64,000 nt of DNA, from assembly GCA_024684375.1 (NCBI GenBank), contig JAIKWZ010000019.1, positions 1 through 64,000 of the forward strand, written 5' to 3'. Below the pieces are notes generated by a model. The model made no database searches and was not told the origin of the DNA. It saw nothing but the letters and a program-made list of their open reading frames with translations. Positions 34,072 to 43,022 of this stretch are shown one piece after another; position 1 is the first letter of the stretch; each line of letters starts with the position of its first letter. The translations under genes were made by a program, and so were the position numbers. The stretch is from Clostridiales bacterium. Its GTDB lineage: Bacteria > Bacillota > Clostridia > Christensenellales > Aristaeellaceae.

Positions 34072-36613
34072 CCCAGTTTCCTCCCGTGTGTACCTCGCTT
34101 ATCAGAGGTACCTTAAGCGCGGCGGCGTTTTCCATTGCCTGTTTGAGAATGTCTCCCGCCTCCTGCGCTTCATCTTTGGGACATTCCAGTATCAGCTCGT
34201 CATGGACCTGCAGTATCAGGCGGGACTTAAGTCCCCTTTCCCTTAACAGCCGATCCGTGTTTATCATGGCGATCTTTATTATATCCGCCGCGGAACCCTG
34301 TATGGGGCTGTTCATCGCGGCACGCTCCCCGAAAGCCCTGGTCTGGAAGTTCGAAGAGGCAAGCTCGGGCAGATACCTGCGCCGGCCCAGCAGTGTGGTC
34401 ACGTAGCCCCGCTCCCTGCCCTCTTGTTTTTTCTCCTCCAGATATTCCTTTATGCGGGGATACCGGGCGAAATAGCTGTCGATAAAGCGTTTGGCTTCCG
34501 CGGGCGTCACACCGGTATTTTTGGCCAGCCCGAACCCGCTTATGCCGTACACAGTGCCGAAATTGACCGCCTTTGCCCGTGAACGCATCTCCCCTGTCAC
34601 CAGCTCCGGTGGCACGCCGAACACCCTTGCGGCCGTCGCGGCGTGAATGTCCTGCCCCTGCAGAAACGCGCCTATCATGTTTTCGTCGCCGCTGAGCGCC
34701 GCCAGCACCCTCAGTTCGATCTGGCTGTAGTCCGCGTCCGCCAGCACCCATCCCTCTCGCGGAATGAACGCCCGCCTCAGTTCACGTCCTACCGGCGTCC
34801 GTACGGGAATGTTCTGCAGGTTCGGTTCCCGCGAGCTTATCCTGCCGGTACCTGTCGCCGCCTGCTCGAAGCGCGTGTGTATCCGTCCGTCCGTGGAGAT
34901 CTGACCCAGCAAGCCTTCGATGTATGTGGACAGCAGCTTCTGGTACTTCCGGTATTCCAGTATCACGCCGCAGATAGGATATTCGTCCTTAAGTTCCTCA
35001 AGCACTTCCGCAGAAGTGGATACTGCTGTTTTTTTGCCACCGGGCACGGGAAGCTTGAGCTCAGTGAACAGCAGTTCCTTCAGCTGCTTGGGAGAGTTGA
35101 TGTTGACCTCCCTGCCGGCCAGAAGGTAGACCTCTTTTGCCGCCGAGTCCAGCCTCTGGCGGAACGTCTCTCCCAGTCTTATGATATACTCTTTGTCCAC
35201 CAGGAAGCCCGCTTCCTCCATGCGCCTTAGCACGAAACACAGGGGCAGTTCGACCTCCCTATACAGTTTTGAAAGCCCGTCCCTGTTGAGCGAAGCTTCC
35301 GCCTTCAGCCACAGGCGCATTATGCCGGCGGCAGGATACGTTTCGTCGTACTCGACCTCCATGGCGGAACAGGCGCTTTTGAGCGAGATGACGTCCCATG
35401 AGGGATTGATGGAATAGAGGGCCAGCATGGTGTCCTCGCATCTGCCTTCAAGGAAGGAAATGTCCCCCTCCAGCGCCTTAACGTCGTGAAATATCAGGAT
35501 ATGTCCTTCACTTGCCAGCGTTTTTAAGCAGTTAAGCGCGTCTTCACGTTCCAGCCCCGGGTTGAGCAGATCGCCCTGCATGCCGACCTTGACGCAGGCG
35601 CCGTTCTCATGGGCAAGCGTGAACACATTTCCTATGCTCACGGCGATACGGCCGGGTGCGCCAAGCAGCGGTCTCAAAGCCGCTTCCAGTTCCCCGGGGA
35701 CGGTTTCGGTAAGCGAGACGGGAACGTACTCTTTCTCCCTGATCGTTTCGGACGGCCTGAGCTCCAGCCGCTCTATCACCTGGCTGAGGTTCAGGCGTTT
35801 CAGCGTCTCGTATCCGCCCTGAAGCGAGTCGGTCTTCCAGCTGTCAAAGTCCAGTTCCATTGGGACCGTTCTGACGATCTCCGCCAAGAACCGGCTGGTG
35901 AGCGCGTCCTGTCGTCCGGCCAACAGTCTGTCCCGCAATGCGCCCTTTTCGCCCGCGTCCGCGCCGTCCAGCGTTTTTTCTACGCTGCCGTATTTTTGTA
36001 TCAGCTTTATAGCTGTCTTTTCGCCTATGCCCGAAACACCGGGGATATTATCCGACTGGTCGCCCATAAGGCTCTTGACGTCAATGAGCTGGACGGGGTC
36101 CAGACCGTAATTCTCTTTTATCCAGTCCGGGGTTATCCTGACTGTGTCGCTTATGCCGCGCTTGGTGTACAGGATAGTGGTGTATTCTCCCGCCAGCTGG
36201 TAGCTGTCCCGGTCGCCCGTGACCAGCAGGCAGGGGATCTTCTGCCTTTCGCATTCCATGCTCACCGTGCCAAGTATGTCGTCAGCCTCGTAACCCTGCT
36301 TTTCCAGTACTTTTATGCCCATCTCGGCCAGCAGGGCCTTAATCAGCGCCGCCTGAGGCTTGAATTCCTCAGGAGCCGGGGCACGGTTGGCTTTGTAAAA
36401 AGCGCACTTTTCGTGCCGGAAGGTGTGCTTGTCCACGTCGAAGGCCACAGCCACCGCGGATGGTTTTTCGGTTTTAAGCACTTTGTGGAGCATGAGCAGG
36501 AAACCGTGGATGGCATTGGTGTACTCGCCCTGGCCGTTGTCCATGAGCGGCAGTGCATGAAACGCCCTGAACAGCAGACTGTAGCCGTCCAGCACCACTA
36601 CGCTTCGCCGCAT
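34055..36613 (-). CDS. polA: DNA polymerase I
   Basis: The enzyme (852 residues) has an N-terminal 5'-3' exonuclease (about 1-285; LDGYSLLFRAFHAL, TGDRDSYQLA, SLMGDQSDNIPGV), a middle region and a C-terminal polymerase. Polymerase motifs are DYSQIELRVLAALSGDE, RSRAKAVNFGTVYGISG and QVHDELILE. The middle domain (about 300-450) lacks the DxE motif of an active 3'-5' proofreading exonuclease, as in many Firmicutes and Taq polymerases. The start at MRRSVVVLDGYS is set by GGGGGAG 6 bases before. It heads a long leftward operon. Confidence 0.96.
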   Translation of the reverse strand: MRRSVVVLDGYSLLFRAFHALPLMDNGQGEYTNAIHGFLLMLHKVLKTEKPSAVAVAFDVDKHTFRHEKCAFYKANRAPAPEEFKPQAALIKALLAEMGIKVLEKQGYEADDILGTVSMECERQKIPCLLVTGDRDSYQLAGEYTTILYTKRGISDTVRITPDWIKENYGLDPVQLIDVKSLMGDQSDNIPGVSGIGEKTAIKLIQKYGSVEKTLDGADAGEKGALRDRLLAGRQDALTSRFLAEIVRTVPMELDFDSWKTDSLQGGYETLKRLNLSQVIERLELRPSETIREKEYVPVSLTETVPGELEAALRPLLGAPGRIAVSIGNVFTLAHENGACVKVGMQGDLLNPGLEREDALNCLKTLASEGHILIFHDVKALEGDISFLEGRCEDTMLALYSINPSWDVISLKSACSAMEVEYDETYPAAGIMRLWLKAEASLNRDGLSKLYREVELPLCFVLRRMEEAGFLVDKEYIIRLGETFRQRLDSAAKEVYLLAGREVNINSPKQLKELLFTELKLPVPGGKKTAVSTSAEVLEELKDEYPICGVILEYRKYQKLLSTYIEGLLGQISTDGRIHTRFEQAATGTGRISSREPNLQNIPVRTPVGRELRRAFIPREGWVLADADYSQIELRVLAALSGDENMIGAFLQGQDIHAATAARVFGVPPELVTGEMRSRAKAVNFGTVYGISGFGLAKNTGVTPAEAKRFIDSYFARYPRIKEYLEEKKQEGRERGYVTTLLGRRRYLPELASSNFQTRAFGERAAMNSPIQGSAADIIKIAMINTDRLLRERGLKSRLILQVHDELILECPKDEAQEAGDILKQAMENAAALKVPLISEVHTGGNWDECKP

Positions 36614-36650
36614 AACTTCTCCCCCATTATGTACATACACATTCTATTTT

Positions 36651-36679
36651 ATTATACAACAAAATGGCTGATCTTGCAA
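36651..36679 (-). promoter_or_regulatory. Promoter of the polA operon
   Basis: On the minus strand TTGCAA (36674-36679), a 17-bp spacer and TATAAT (36651-36656). It lies about 40 bases upstream of the polA start. Confidence 0.75.
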
Positions 36680-36727
36680 GCGGGAGTTTGACCGCGCGGT
36701 TTTTTGCGCCTTTTGGCTCGAACTCGC

Positions 36728-36756
36728 TTGCGTCCGGGCTCCTTTTGTGTTATAAT
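36728..36756 (+). promoter_or_regulatory. Promoter of the VanW gene
   Basis: TTGCGT (36728-36733), a 17-bp spacer and TATAAT (36751-36756). It is arranged back-to-back with the polA promoter. Confidence 0.75.
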
Positions 36757-36788
36757 ACAAGCTGGTTTATTTTGGAACTGGAGTTTTT

Positions 36789-38186
36789 ATGGCAAAACGC
36801 AGATACAGGCCCGGCAGCCTGTTCACAAATCCCATATTCGCGCTGTGCGTGGTGGTGCTTGCGGTGTTCCTGGGGATTAAGCTGTTTGGAGGATCCACCG
36901 CCTCAGGCTCTTCTTTCTACGCGCAGGGTGTGTATATAAACGGTGTTGACATGTCTCCCTACACTCGTTCGCAGGGTGAAAGCCGTCTGAACGCATGGGC
37001 GGACAGGCTCGTCAACGCCTCCTATACCTTCACCTTTGAGGATAAGATCTGGGCCTTTTCTCCCAGGCAGGTGGACGCCGGCTTCAACACCTCCGAGGTG
37101 CTGCGCGCGGCGTGGAGCCTGGGGCACGTTGGCTCCAGCACAGACATATCCAATCAGCTTCAGTCGCTTCGGGTCAGCCCTCAGATGTTCGTGACGGAGC
37201 TGAGCTTCAACCAGGCCAAGCTGGACAGATTCGTGGACGAGATATACGACGCGGTGTTCATCCAGCCCGTGGACGCGGACATAGTGCTGGGGCCCACGCG
37301 GCCCATGATCGTCTCCCCCTCCGTGGACGGCCGTGAGCTGGACAGAGAGGCGTTCGTTTCCACCCTTTTGGGGCTTATGCGCGCAGGTTCGGACACCACG
37401 CTGTACGACCTGCCTGTAGAGACCAAGCTGCCAAGCGTATCCTCCGACACTGCCGAAAACGGCCTCCAGCTCATAGTGACGTATTCCACCTCGCTTACCA
37501 CTTCATCCACCTCCCGCTGCAGCAACGTTAAGACGGCGCTCAACAACTTCAACGGCTTTAAGGTCGCTCCGGGGGAAACGGTGTCATTTAACGAGGTGGT
37601 CGGAGAGCGCAGCATAATCCGCGGCTACTCGGAAGGCACTGTGTACTACGGCGCCTCCGTTACCACGGGCGTGGGCGGCGGCGTATGTCAGGCCTCCTCC
37701 ACGCTCTACGGCGCGCTTATGTACGCGGGCATGACGACGGTGGAAAGGCATCACCACTCGCTGGTCGTGGACTACTGCGAAGCCTCCATGGACGCTGCGG
37801 TCAGTGAGGACGCGATGGACGACTTCGTGTTCATGAACGACACCGACAACGCGATCTACATCTACACAAGCGTGATCAACAAGGAGTCCGCAACGGTGTA
37901 CATCTATTCGAACCGTCCGGAATACCGCATTGACCTGATCTCGACCATCACCCAGAACAATATCAAAAACCCGAACATAGAGATCAAGGTGGATACCAGC
38001 GGCAAGATCGCCGTGTATTCCTCCCAGCGCGTTCTCTACAAAGAAGGCAAGCTGGGGCGCCGCAGCAAGCTCGAGAGGGTCTACTACGACTGGGACACCG
38101 GGCGTGAGGTCAAGCGCGAACTGCTCAGCGAGGACTATTATTCCGGAGAGCGCGACGTGTACATGACCGGCATGCTTACTCCGTAA
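36789..38186 (+). CDS. VanW family protein, membrane-anchored
   Basis: The 465-residue protein has one N-terminal membrane helix (about 16-34), a beta-rich region with the repeat-like YINGVDMSPYT (related to the PG-binding_4 domain), then a VanW domain (about 240-380) with SFNEVVGERS, GVGGGVCQASSTLYGALMYAG and ERHHHS. VanW was named from vancomycin-resistance clusters, but its function is not known; no van resistance genes are nearby, so this is not evidence for resistance. A cell-wall role is inferred from the domain partner. It has its own promoter and is followed by degV after 26 bases. Confidence 0.88.
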   Translation: MAKRRYRPGSLFTNPIFALCVVVLAVFLGIKLFGGSTASGSSFYAQGVYINGVDMSPYTRSQGESRLNAWADRLVNASYTFTFEDKIWAFSPRQVDAGFNTSEVLRAAWSLGHVGSSTDISNQLQSLRVSPQMFVTELSFNQAKLDRFVDEIYDAVFIQPVDADIVLGPTRPMIVSPSVDGRELDREAFVSTLLGLMRAGSDTTLYDLPVETKLPSVSSDTAENGLQLIVTYSTSLTTSSTSRCSNVKTALNNFNGFKVAPGETVSFNEVVGERSIIRGYSEGTVYYGASVTTGVGGGVCQASSTLYGALMYAGMTTVERHHHSLVVDYCEASMDAAVSEDAMDDFVFMNDTDNAIYIYTSVINKESATVYIYSNRPEYRIDLISTITQNNIKNPNIEIKVDTSGKIAVYSSQRVLYKEGKLGRRSKLERVYYDWDTGREVKRELLSEDYYSGERDVYMTGMLTP

Positions 38187-38212
38187 ACCATCAAAAAATA
38201 AGGGAGCGTTTT

Positions 38213-39064
38213 ATGAGCAAAATCACCGTTGTCGCCGATTCGACCTGCGACCTGGACAAAGGTTCCATAGACAAATACGGCATAATCATCTGCCCTCTCT
38301 ACGTGCGTACTGAGGAAGGCGAATACCGTGACGGAGTGGATATAACCGCTCCCAAACTTTTCGAATACGTGTCCCGTACGGGCAAGCTGCCCAAAACCGC
38401 CGCCTGCTCCGCTGAGGACTATATTAACCTGTGGAAGCCTTTCGTGGACGCGGGAAACGAGGTAGTACACATCAACATTTCCAGTGAGTTCTCCAGCTGC
38501 TACCAAAACGCGTGCCTGGCCGCGCAGGAGTTGGGGCACGTTTACACCGTGGACTCCCGCAACCTGTCCAGCGGCTCCGGCCAACTGGCTATAGAGGCTG
38601 CCATCCTCGCGCAGGAAGGCAAGACAAGCAGTGAGATACAGGCGATACTGGACGAAAAGAAGCAGCGGCTGAACGTGTCCTTCGTTATAGACACGATGGA
38701 ATACCTGGCCAAGGGCGGCCGCTGCTCGTCGGTAGTCTCCCTGGCGGCGGGCCTGCTCAAGATCAAGCCCATGATAGAAGTCAAAAACGGCAAGATGGGC
38801 GTAGGCAAAAAATACCGCGGCAAGCTGTCCGCTGTGCTTAAGCAGTACGTACATGAACGGCTCCAGGCGGCGGGGCCTCTGGAGCTCAAGCGCATATTCA
38901 TCACCGACAGCGGCGTTGACCTGGACATCGTGGAAGAGTGCCGCAAGGCGATACTGGAAGAGGCGCCCTTTGAGGAGATCATCCACTCTCTAGCGGGCTG
39001 CACAGTGTGTAGCCACTGCGGCCCCGGCACACTGGGCATCCTCTTCTTCCAGGCTGAAAAATAG
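38213..39064 (+). CDS. DegV family fatty-acid-binding protein
   Basis: The 283-residue protein has the DegV pattern: ITVVADSTCDL, INISSEFSSCYQNA, a VDSRNLSSGSGQLA loop and the C-terminal CGPGTLGILF. Some members (FakB) carry fatty acids to the FakA kinase to be phosphorylated and used in membrane lipids. No fakA gene is in the window, so the partner is unknown. The start follows VanW closely. Confidence 0.88.
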   Translation: MSKITVVADSTCDLDKGSIDKYGIIICPLYVRTEEGEYRDGVDITAPKLFEYVSRTGKLPKTAACSAEDYINLWKPFVDAGNEVVHINISSEFSSCYQNACLAAQELGHVYTVDSRNLSSGSGQLAIEAAILAQEGKTSSEIQAILDEKKQRLNVSFVIDTMEYLAKGGRCSSVVSLAAGLLKIKPMIEVKNGKMGVGKKYRGKLSAVLKQYVHERLQAAGPLELKRIFITDSGVDLDIVEECRKAILEEAPFEEIIHSLAGCTVCSHCGPGTLGILFFQAEK

Positions 39065-39080
39065 CGTTTTGAACACGATT

Positions 39081-39104
39081 GGGCGGATACTCTTCGCCCG
39101 TTTT
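39081..39104 (+). terminator. Weak hairpin terminator after degV
   Basis: GGGCG and CGCCC (39081-39085 and 39095-39099) form a 5-bp stem followed by GTTTTGATT. It lies 16 bases after the stop and may only partly stop transcription into the next gene. Confidence 0.4.
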
Positions 39105-39137
39105 GATTGATAAAACCGTCTATATAAGGGGGCAGCT

Positions 39138-40619
39138 ATGAAGACAGGCTTCGACAACGACAAGTACATCCTCATCCAATCCGAGCGCATCAAAAAGCGT
39201 ATATCTGAGTTCGGCGGCAAGCTCTACCTGGAGTTCGGAGGCAAACTCTACGACGATTTCCATGCTTCCCGCGTGCTGCCGGGTTTCGAGCCTGACAGCA
39301 AGCTGCGCATGCTCAAGGCGATAGGCAGCGACGTTGAGATACTCATCGCCATCTGCGCCGACGATATAGAGAAAAACAAACAGCGCGGCGACCTGGGGAT
39401 CTCTTACGCAGAAGACGCGCTCCGGCTTATGGACGTGTTCCGTTCCATGGGCTTTTACGTGGGCGGCGTGGTCATAACCCAGTACTGCGCTCAGCAGGGC
39501 GCCGACAATTTCAGGAAAAAGCTCACGGGCCTGGGAATCAAAAGCTACATCCACTACCCCATAAAGGATTACCCCCACAACGTAGATGACATAGTTTCCG
39601 AGGAAGGCTACGGCCGCAACGAGTATGTGCCCACCACCCGCCCCCTGGTGGTGGTGACCGCTCCCGGCCCCGGCAGCGGCAAAATGGCCACCTGCCTGAG
39701 CCAACTGTATCACGACCTTAAACGGGGCATCTCCTCCGGCTACGCCAAGTTCGAGACCTTCCCCGTATGGGATCTGCCCCTGACACATCCCGTGAACCAG
39801 GCTTACGAGGCCGCTACCGCAGACTTGAACGACGTGAACATGATAGACCCTTACCATCTTGAGGCCTACGGCGTGACAGCGGTGAACTACAACAGGGACG
39901 TGGAAATATTCCCTGTGATGCGGGCACTTTTTGAGCGGCTGCTGGGCAAAAGCCCCTATATGTCCCCCACCGACATGGGCGTGAACATGATCGCCAGCTG
40001 CATAACCGACGACGAAGTGTGCCGCGAAGCCTCAAAGCGTGAGATACTGCGCCGTTTCTACAGCGCGCAGGTGGAGGCCAAGCGCAAGGGCGAGGTCACC
40101 GGCACCCTGCGCAAGATGGAAATAATCATCAAAAAGGCGGGCATCACGCCGGAGATCTGCCCTGCCGTAGGCGCAGCGCTGTTAAGGGAAAAGACCACCG
40201 GTCTGGCTTCAGCCGCATTGGAATTGCCTGACGGCCGCGTCGTCACCGGCAAGACTTCCTCTCTTCTGGGCTGCGCCGCCGCGCTGCTGCTCAACTGCTT
40301 AAAGGAGCTGGCAGGCATCCCCAAGGAGATAAAGCTGATCCCTTCCAATGTGGTCGAACCAATTACCGACCTTAAGATAAACAACCTGGGCCACCACAAC
40401 CCCCGCCTGCACACGGACGAGATCCTCGTGGCGCTGTGCGTCTCCGCCACCACCAACCCCGTGGCCGCGCTGGCGCAGCAGCAACTGTCCAAGCTGAAGG
40501 GCTGCGACGCCCACTTCTCGGTCATCCCCTCTCAGGTGGATGAAAAGATATACAAGCGCCTGGGCATAAACTTGAGCTGCGAGCCCAAGTACGAGCTGAG
40601 CAAGCTGTACCACAAATAA
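39138..40619 (+). CDS. DUF1846 family protein
   Basis: The 493-residue protein matches the DUF1846 family from start (GFDNDKYILIQSERIKKRI) through VVVTAPGPGSGKMATCLSQLYHD and PTDMGVNMI. A GPGSGKMATC phosphate-loop-like stretch suggests nucleotide binding. The family's biological job is not established. It is common in anaerobic Firmicutes. It ends at a strong bidirectional terminator and has 73 bases of upstream space after degV. Confidence 0.88.
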   Translation: MKTGFDNDKYILIQSERIKKRISEFGGKLYLEFGGKLYDDFHASRVLPGFEPDSKLRMLKAIGSDVEILIAICADDIEKNKQRGDLGISYAEDALRLMDVFRSMGFYVGGVVITQYCAQQGADNFRKKLTGLGIKSYIHYPIKDYPHNVDDIVSEEGYGRNEYVPTTRPLVVVTAPGPGSGKMATCLSQLYHDLKRGISSGYAKFETFPVWDLPLTHPVNQAYEAATADLNDVNMIDPYHLEAYGVTAVNYNRDVEIFPVMRALFERLLGKSPYMSPTDMGVNMIASCITDDEVCREASKREILRRFYSAQVEAKRKGEVTGTLRKMEIIIKKAGITPEICPAVGAALLREKTTGLASAALELPDGRVVTGKTSSLLGCAAALLLNCLKELAGIPKEIKLIPSNVVEPITDLKINNLGHHNPRLHTDEILVALCVSATTNPVAALAQQQLSKLKGCDAHFSVIPSQVDEKIYKRLGINLSCEPKYELSKLYHK

Positions 40620-40650
40620 ACGTCAATTCGATTCACTTCTTAAAGAATAA

Positions 40651-40678
40651 AAAAGACGGGGCAGTCCCCGTCTTTTTT
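40651..40678. terminator. Bidirectional intrinsic terminator
   Basis: GACGGGG and CCCCGTC form a 7-bp stem (40655-40661 and 40666-40672) with a 4-base loop, flanked by an A tract on the left and a T tract on the right. The flanking A and T runs can also pair. It serves the rightward DUF1846 gene and the leftward URO-D-like gene. Confidence 0.9.
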
Positions 40679-40742
40679 ATTCTTTGCCGTTCGTATATTG
40701 TAGTTCTTTATTGCGTCAGTGTCTGACTCTGTTATTCCATCA

Positions 40743-41858
40743 TCAAAACGCCATCCTCACGTGCTCGTGCGGTTTCGCCGGAGGCAGGCCCAGCAGTTCC
40801 CTTCCATACTTCACGTAAAACCTGTAGTTCTCTATGGGCACGCCGTTGGGGATACGGTGATCCAGTGCGAAGACCGTTCCGCCGCCCGTAAGCGGCGCAG
40901 ACATTTTTCGGTCAAGTTCCCTTCTGACATCCTCTATGCTGCCTCTTAATGCGAATTTGTCTATGCCGCCCTTGAACGCCAGCCGCTTGCCGTACTTTTC
41001 CCTGAGTTGAAGCATATCCATGCCCGCCTTGGGTTCCAGCGGGTACACACAGTTGATACCCGCGTTTACGATCTCATCAAGTATCGCGTTTATGTTCCCG
41101 TCCGAATCCATGGAGAATAGCTTTGCGCCGGCTTTTCGCGCCGAGTCCCAGACCTTGCGGTAATAAGAGGCAATAAACTGTTTGAATAAGCCGGGGCCTA
41201 TCATGGGGCCGGACGCGCCCGCCATGTCTTCGTGAACGCACAGAACGTCAATTTCAACTTCGTTCGCGATCATCTCTACGCCCTTTATAACCATCTCCCC
41301 GAACGTGTCCAGCATGTCTGTTAACATCTCCGGTTCGTCGTAATACGCGCAGCACAGGTTTTCCTCACCCATCAGGTTGCGGGGCTCGTCGAAGCCGCCC
41401 GGCATCCACACGCACACCAGCGTCCCTTCCTGCCGCGCCTGCTTAAGCCGCCTGAGCTTAGCCGTATCCACTCGGGAAACGTCAAAGCGATACCAGCGCC
41501 GTATCCTTTCCCAGTCCTCAGCTGTCACAACGGGGTATGAAAAAGGCAGCGGTATGGTGGCGCACTTTTTGCTCAGCCGCATTTTCCTGCCCATTGCGTC
41601 CACTGAAAGCTGTTCAGACTCCGTCTCGGAGATCACCCGCGGCTTGATGCCGCTTCTCGGGGAGATATCCAGCGGAGCTCCCGTCCACGGGACCCAATCC
41701 CAGCCAAAGGCCTCCAGCGTCCTTTCCGAGCTGTCCGCACCCTGGCTTTTCCACTCCTCATCCAGTCCGATAAGCAGCCCGAACAGCTCTGTGAACATCT
41801 CGCGGGGGCTTTCGCCAAATGTCATGTGGCTTAAGTATTCTTCCCTTGTCCAGCGCAT
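40743..41858 (-). CDS. Uroporphyrinogen decarboxylase-like (URO-D) protein
   Basis: The 371-residue protein has a URO-D-like TIM barrel, with VCVHEDMAGASGPMIGPGLFKQFIASYYRKV, FSMDSDGNINAILDEIVNAGINCVYPLEPKAGMDM and GGGTVFALDHRIPNG. These resemble the MtaA/CmuA-like branch that moves methyl groups between corrinoid and other carriers, rather than true HemE. No heme genes are nearby. The start MRWTREEYLSHM has GGAGG 5 bases upstream. Promoter and function are unclear. It is transcribed away from the SH3 gene. Confidence 0.75.
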   Translation of the reverse strand: MRWTREEYLSHMTFGESPREMFTELFGLLIGLDEEWKSQGADSSERTLEAFGWDWVPWTGAPLDISPRSGIKPRVISETESEQLSVDAMGRKMRLSKKCATIPLPFSYPVVTAEDWERIRRWYRFDVSRVDTAKLRRLKQARQEGTLVCVWMPGGFDEPRNLMGEENLCCAYYDEPEMLTDMLDTFGEMVIKGVEMIANEVEIDVLCVHEDMAGASGPMIGPGLFKQFIASYYRKVWDSARKAGAKLFSMDSDGNINAILDEIVNAGINCVYPLEPKAGMDMLQLREKYGKRLAFKGGIDKFALRGSIEDVRRELDRKMSAPLTGGGTVFALDHRIPNGVPIENYRFYVKYGRELLGLPPAKPHEHVRMAF

Positions 41859-41934
41859 CTTTTCCTCCATTAAAATGGAACAATCCTTTATGGGCCTCCG
41901 TCTAAAAGACAACCGAACCAAAGGGGGTCGCAAA

Positions 41935-42921
41935 ATGAAAAGGCTAATATCCCTTATGATCGCTCTGATACTGATAATGCTGGTCGCCGCGCCTGCCTTC
42001 GCGGAGACCTACGCCTACGTAAAAACGCCCACCAAGGACGGCACCGTGTATGTGCGCAAGGTGGCGGGCGCGGGTCAGCCCATAATGGGCGTGGCCAACA
42101 ACGGCGACGCTCTCATCATTCTCAAAAAGGGCAACACCTGGCACCGGGTCAGGGTCATCAGGACGGGTGTGGAAGGCTATATGTACGGCGCGTACATACA
42201 GTTCATCAATTCTTCCTCTTCTTCGTCCTCGTCGTCCTCTTCTTCCGGAGGCCAGCAGGGCAGCAGCTACTACAATCCTTCCACTTACGTTACCGACCCA
42301 TCCGTGACAGATACAGACACGGTCATCAACAGGTACGTCACAGTCTCATCTTCTGACGGCTACGCGAACCTGCGCTGGGGTCCCTCCACCAGCTGGGGCA
42401 TAATCTGCAGGGAATACAACGGCGACAGGCTCTGGGCTTTGGATCAGAACGGGACCTGGTACAGAGTGGTCGACGGCGCAGGGCGCGTGGGCTATGTTTC
42501 CAGCAAGCTCACCACGCTGGGCAACACGGTCAGCAACTCCTCCGGAAAAACGGGCATCATACGCTCTTCCGACGGATTCGCCTCCGTAAGGAGCGGCCCG
42601 GGCACCTCTTACAGCCAATTATACACGCTCAGCGTAGGTCAGTCAATCACGGCCTACACCTCCAACGGCGCCTGGCTGCGCGTGAGCCTGCCCGAGATCT
42701 GGAGCGACGCCTACGTATACAGGACGCTCATCCGCTTCTACTCCAAGGCACGCACCACCGGCAATGTGAACATGAGGAGCGGCCCCTCCACATCCTACTC
42801 GCGTATCACCGTGCTTTCCAACGGCACTGACGTGCGCCTGCTGGCTACCGACGGGTCCTTCTGCCGGGTAGACACGGGTTACTCCTCCGGCTACGTGAGC
42901 AAAAAATATTTGAGCTATTAA
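41935..42921 (+). CDS. Secreted protein with four bacterial SH3-like domains
   Basis: A 23-residue signal peptide (ending AFA) is followed by an SH3-like domain (about 26-90), a run of 12 serines at 93-104, then three further SH3-like domains near 132-195, 207-268 and 274-328. Each of the last three contains an ANLRWGP, ASVRSGP or VNMRSGP motif. Such domains often bind the cell wall or peptides; no catalytic domain is present. The start has AAGGGGG 7 bases ahead; the frame upstream of it is antisense to the URO-D-like gene and not part of the protein. The serine linker suggests flexible separation of two wall-binding parts. Confidence 0.85.
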   Translation: MKRLISLMIALILIMLVAAPAFAETYAYVKTPTKDGTVYVRKVAGAGQPIMGVANNGDALIILKKGNTWHRVRVIRTGVEGYMYGAYIQFINSSSSSSSSSSSSGGQQGSSYYNPSTYVTDPSVTDTDTVINRYVTVSSSDGYANLRWGPSTSWGIICREYNGDRLWALDQNGTWYRVVDGAGRVGYVSSKLTTLGNTVSNSSGKTGIIRSSDGFASVRSGPGTSYSQLYTLSVGQSITAYTSNGAWLRVSLPEIWSDAYVYRTLIRFYSKARTTGNVNMRSGPSTSYSRITVLSNGTDVRLLATDGSFCRVDTGYSSGYVSKKYLSY

Positions 42922-42935
42922 AGCAGTCCCGGGGC

Positions 42936-42965
42936 TTGAAACGCGCCCGTGGGATGTGGTAAAAT
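42936..42965 (+). promoter_or_regulatory. Promoter candidate of the Gfo/Idh/MocA gene
   Basis: TTGAAA (42936-42941), an 18-bp spacer and TAAAAT (42960-42965). Transcription would start near 42972, inside the arm of the terminator hairpin that follows. Confidence 0.55.
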
Positions 42966-42968
42966 CTT

Positions 42969-43006
42969 GACCGTGGAAAGCTGCCGCTTTGCGCGGTCAT
43001 TTTTTT
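42969..43006 (+). terminator. Intrinsic terminator after the SH3 gene
   Basis: GACCG...CGGTC and AAAGC...GCTTT form a stepped stem with a 4-base loop and a small internal loop, followed by ATTTTTTT. It lies directly before the ribosome binding site of the next gene. Confidence 0.75.
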
Positions 43007-43022
43007 CAGGGAGGACGCATTT

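Noticed and set aside
36789-38186. VanW as a sign of vancomycin resistance
   Set aside because: VanW-domain proteins are common in Clostridia without any resistance; no vanH, vanA/B or vanX genes are present. The Ddl is also not shown to be a D-Ala-D-Lac ligase.
41377-41934. Long N-terminal extension of the SH3 protein frame
   Set aside because: It is antisense to the URO-D-like gene; the signal peptide and ribosome binding site place the start at 41935.
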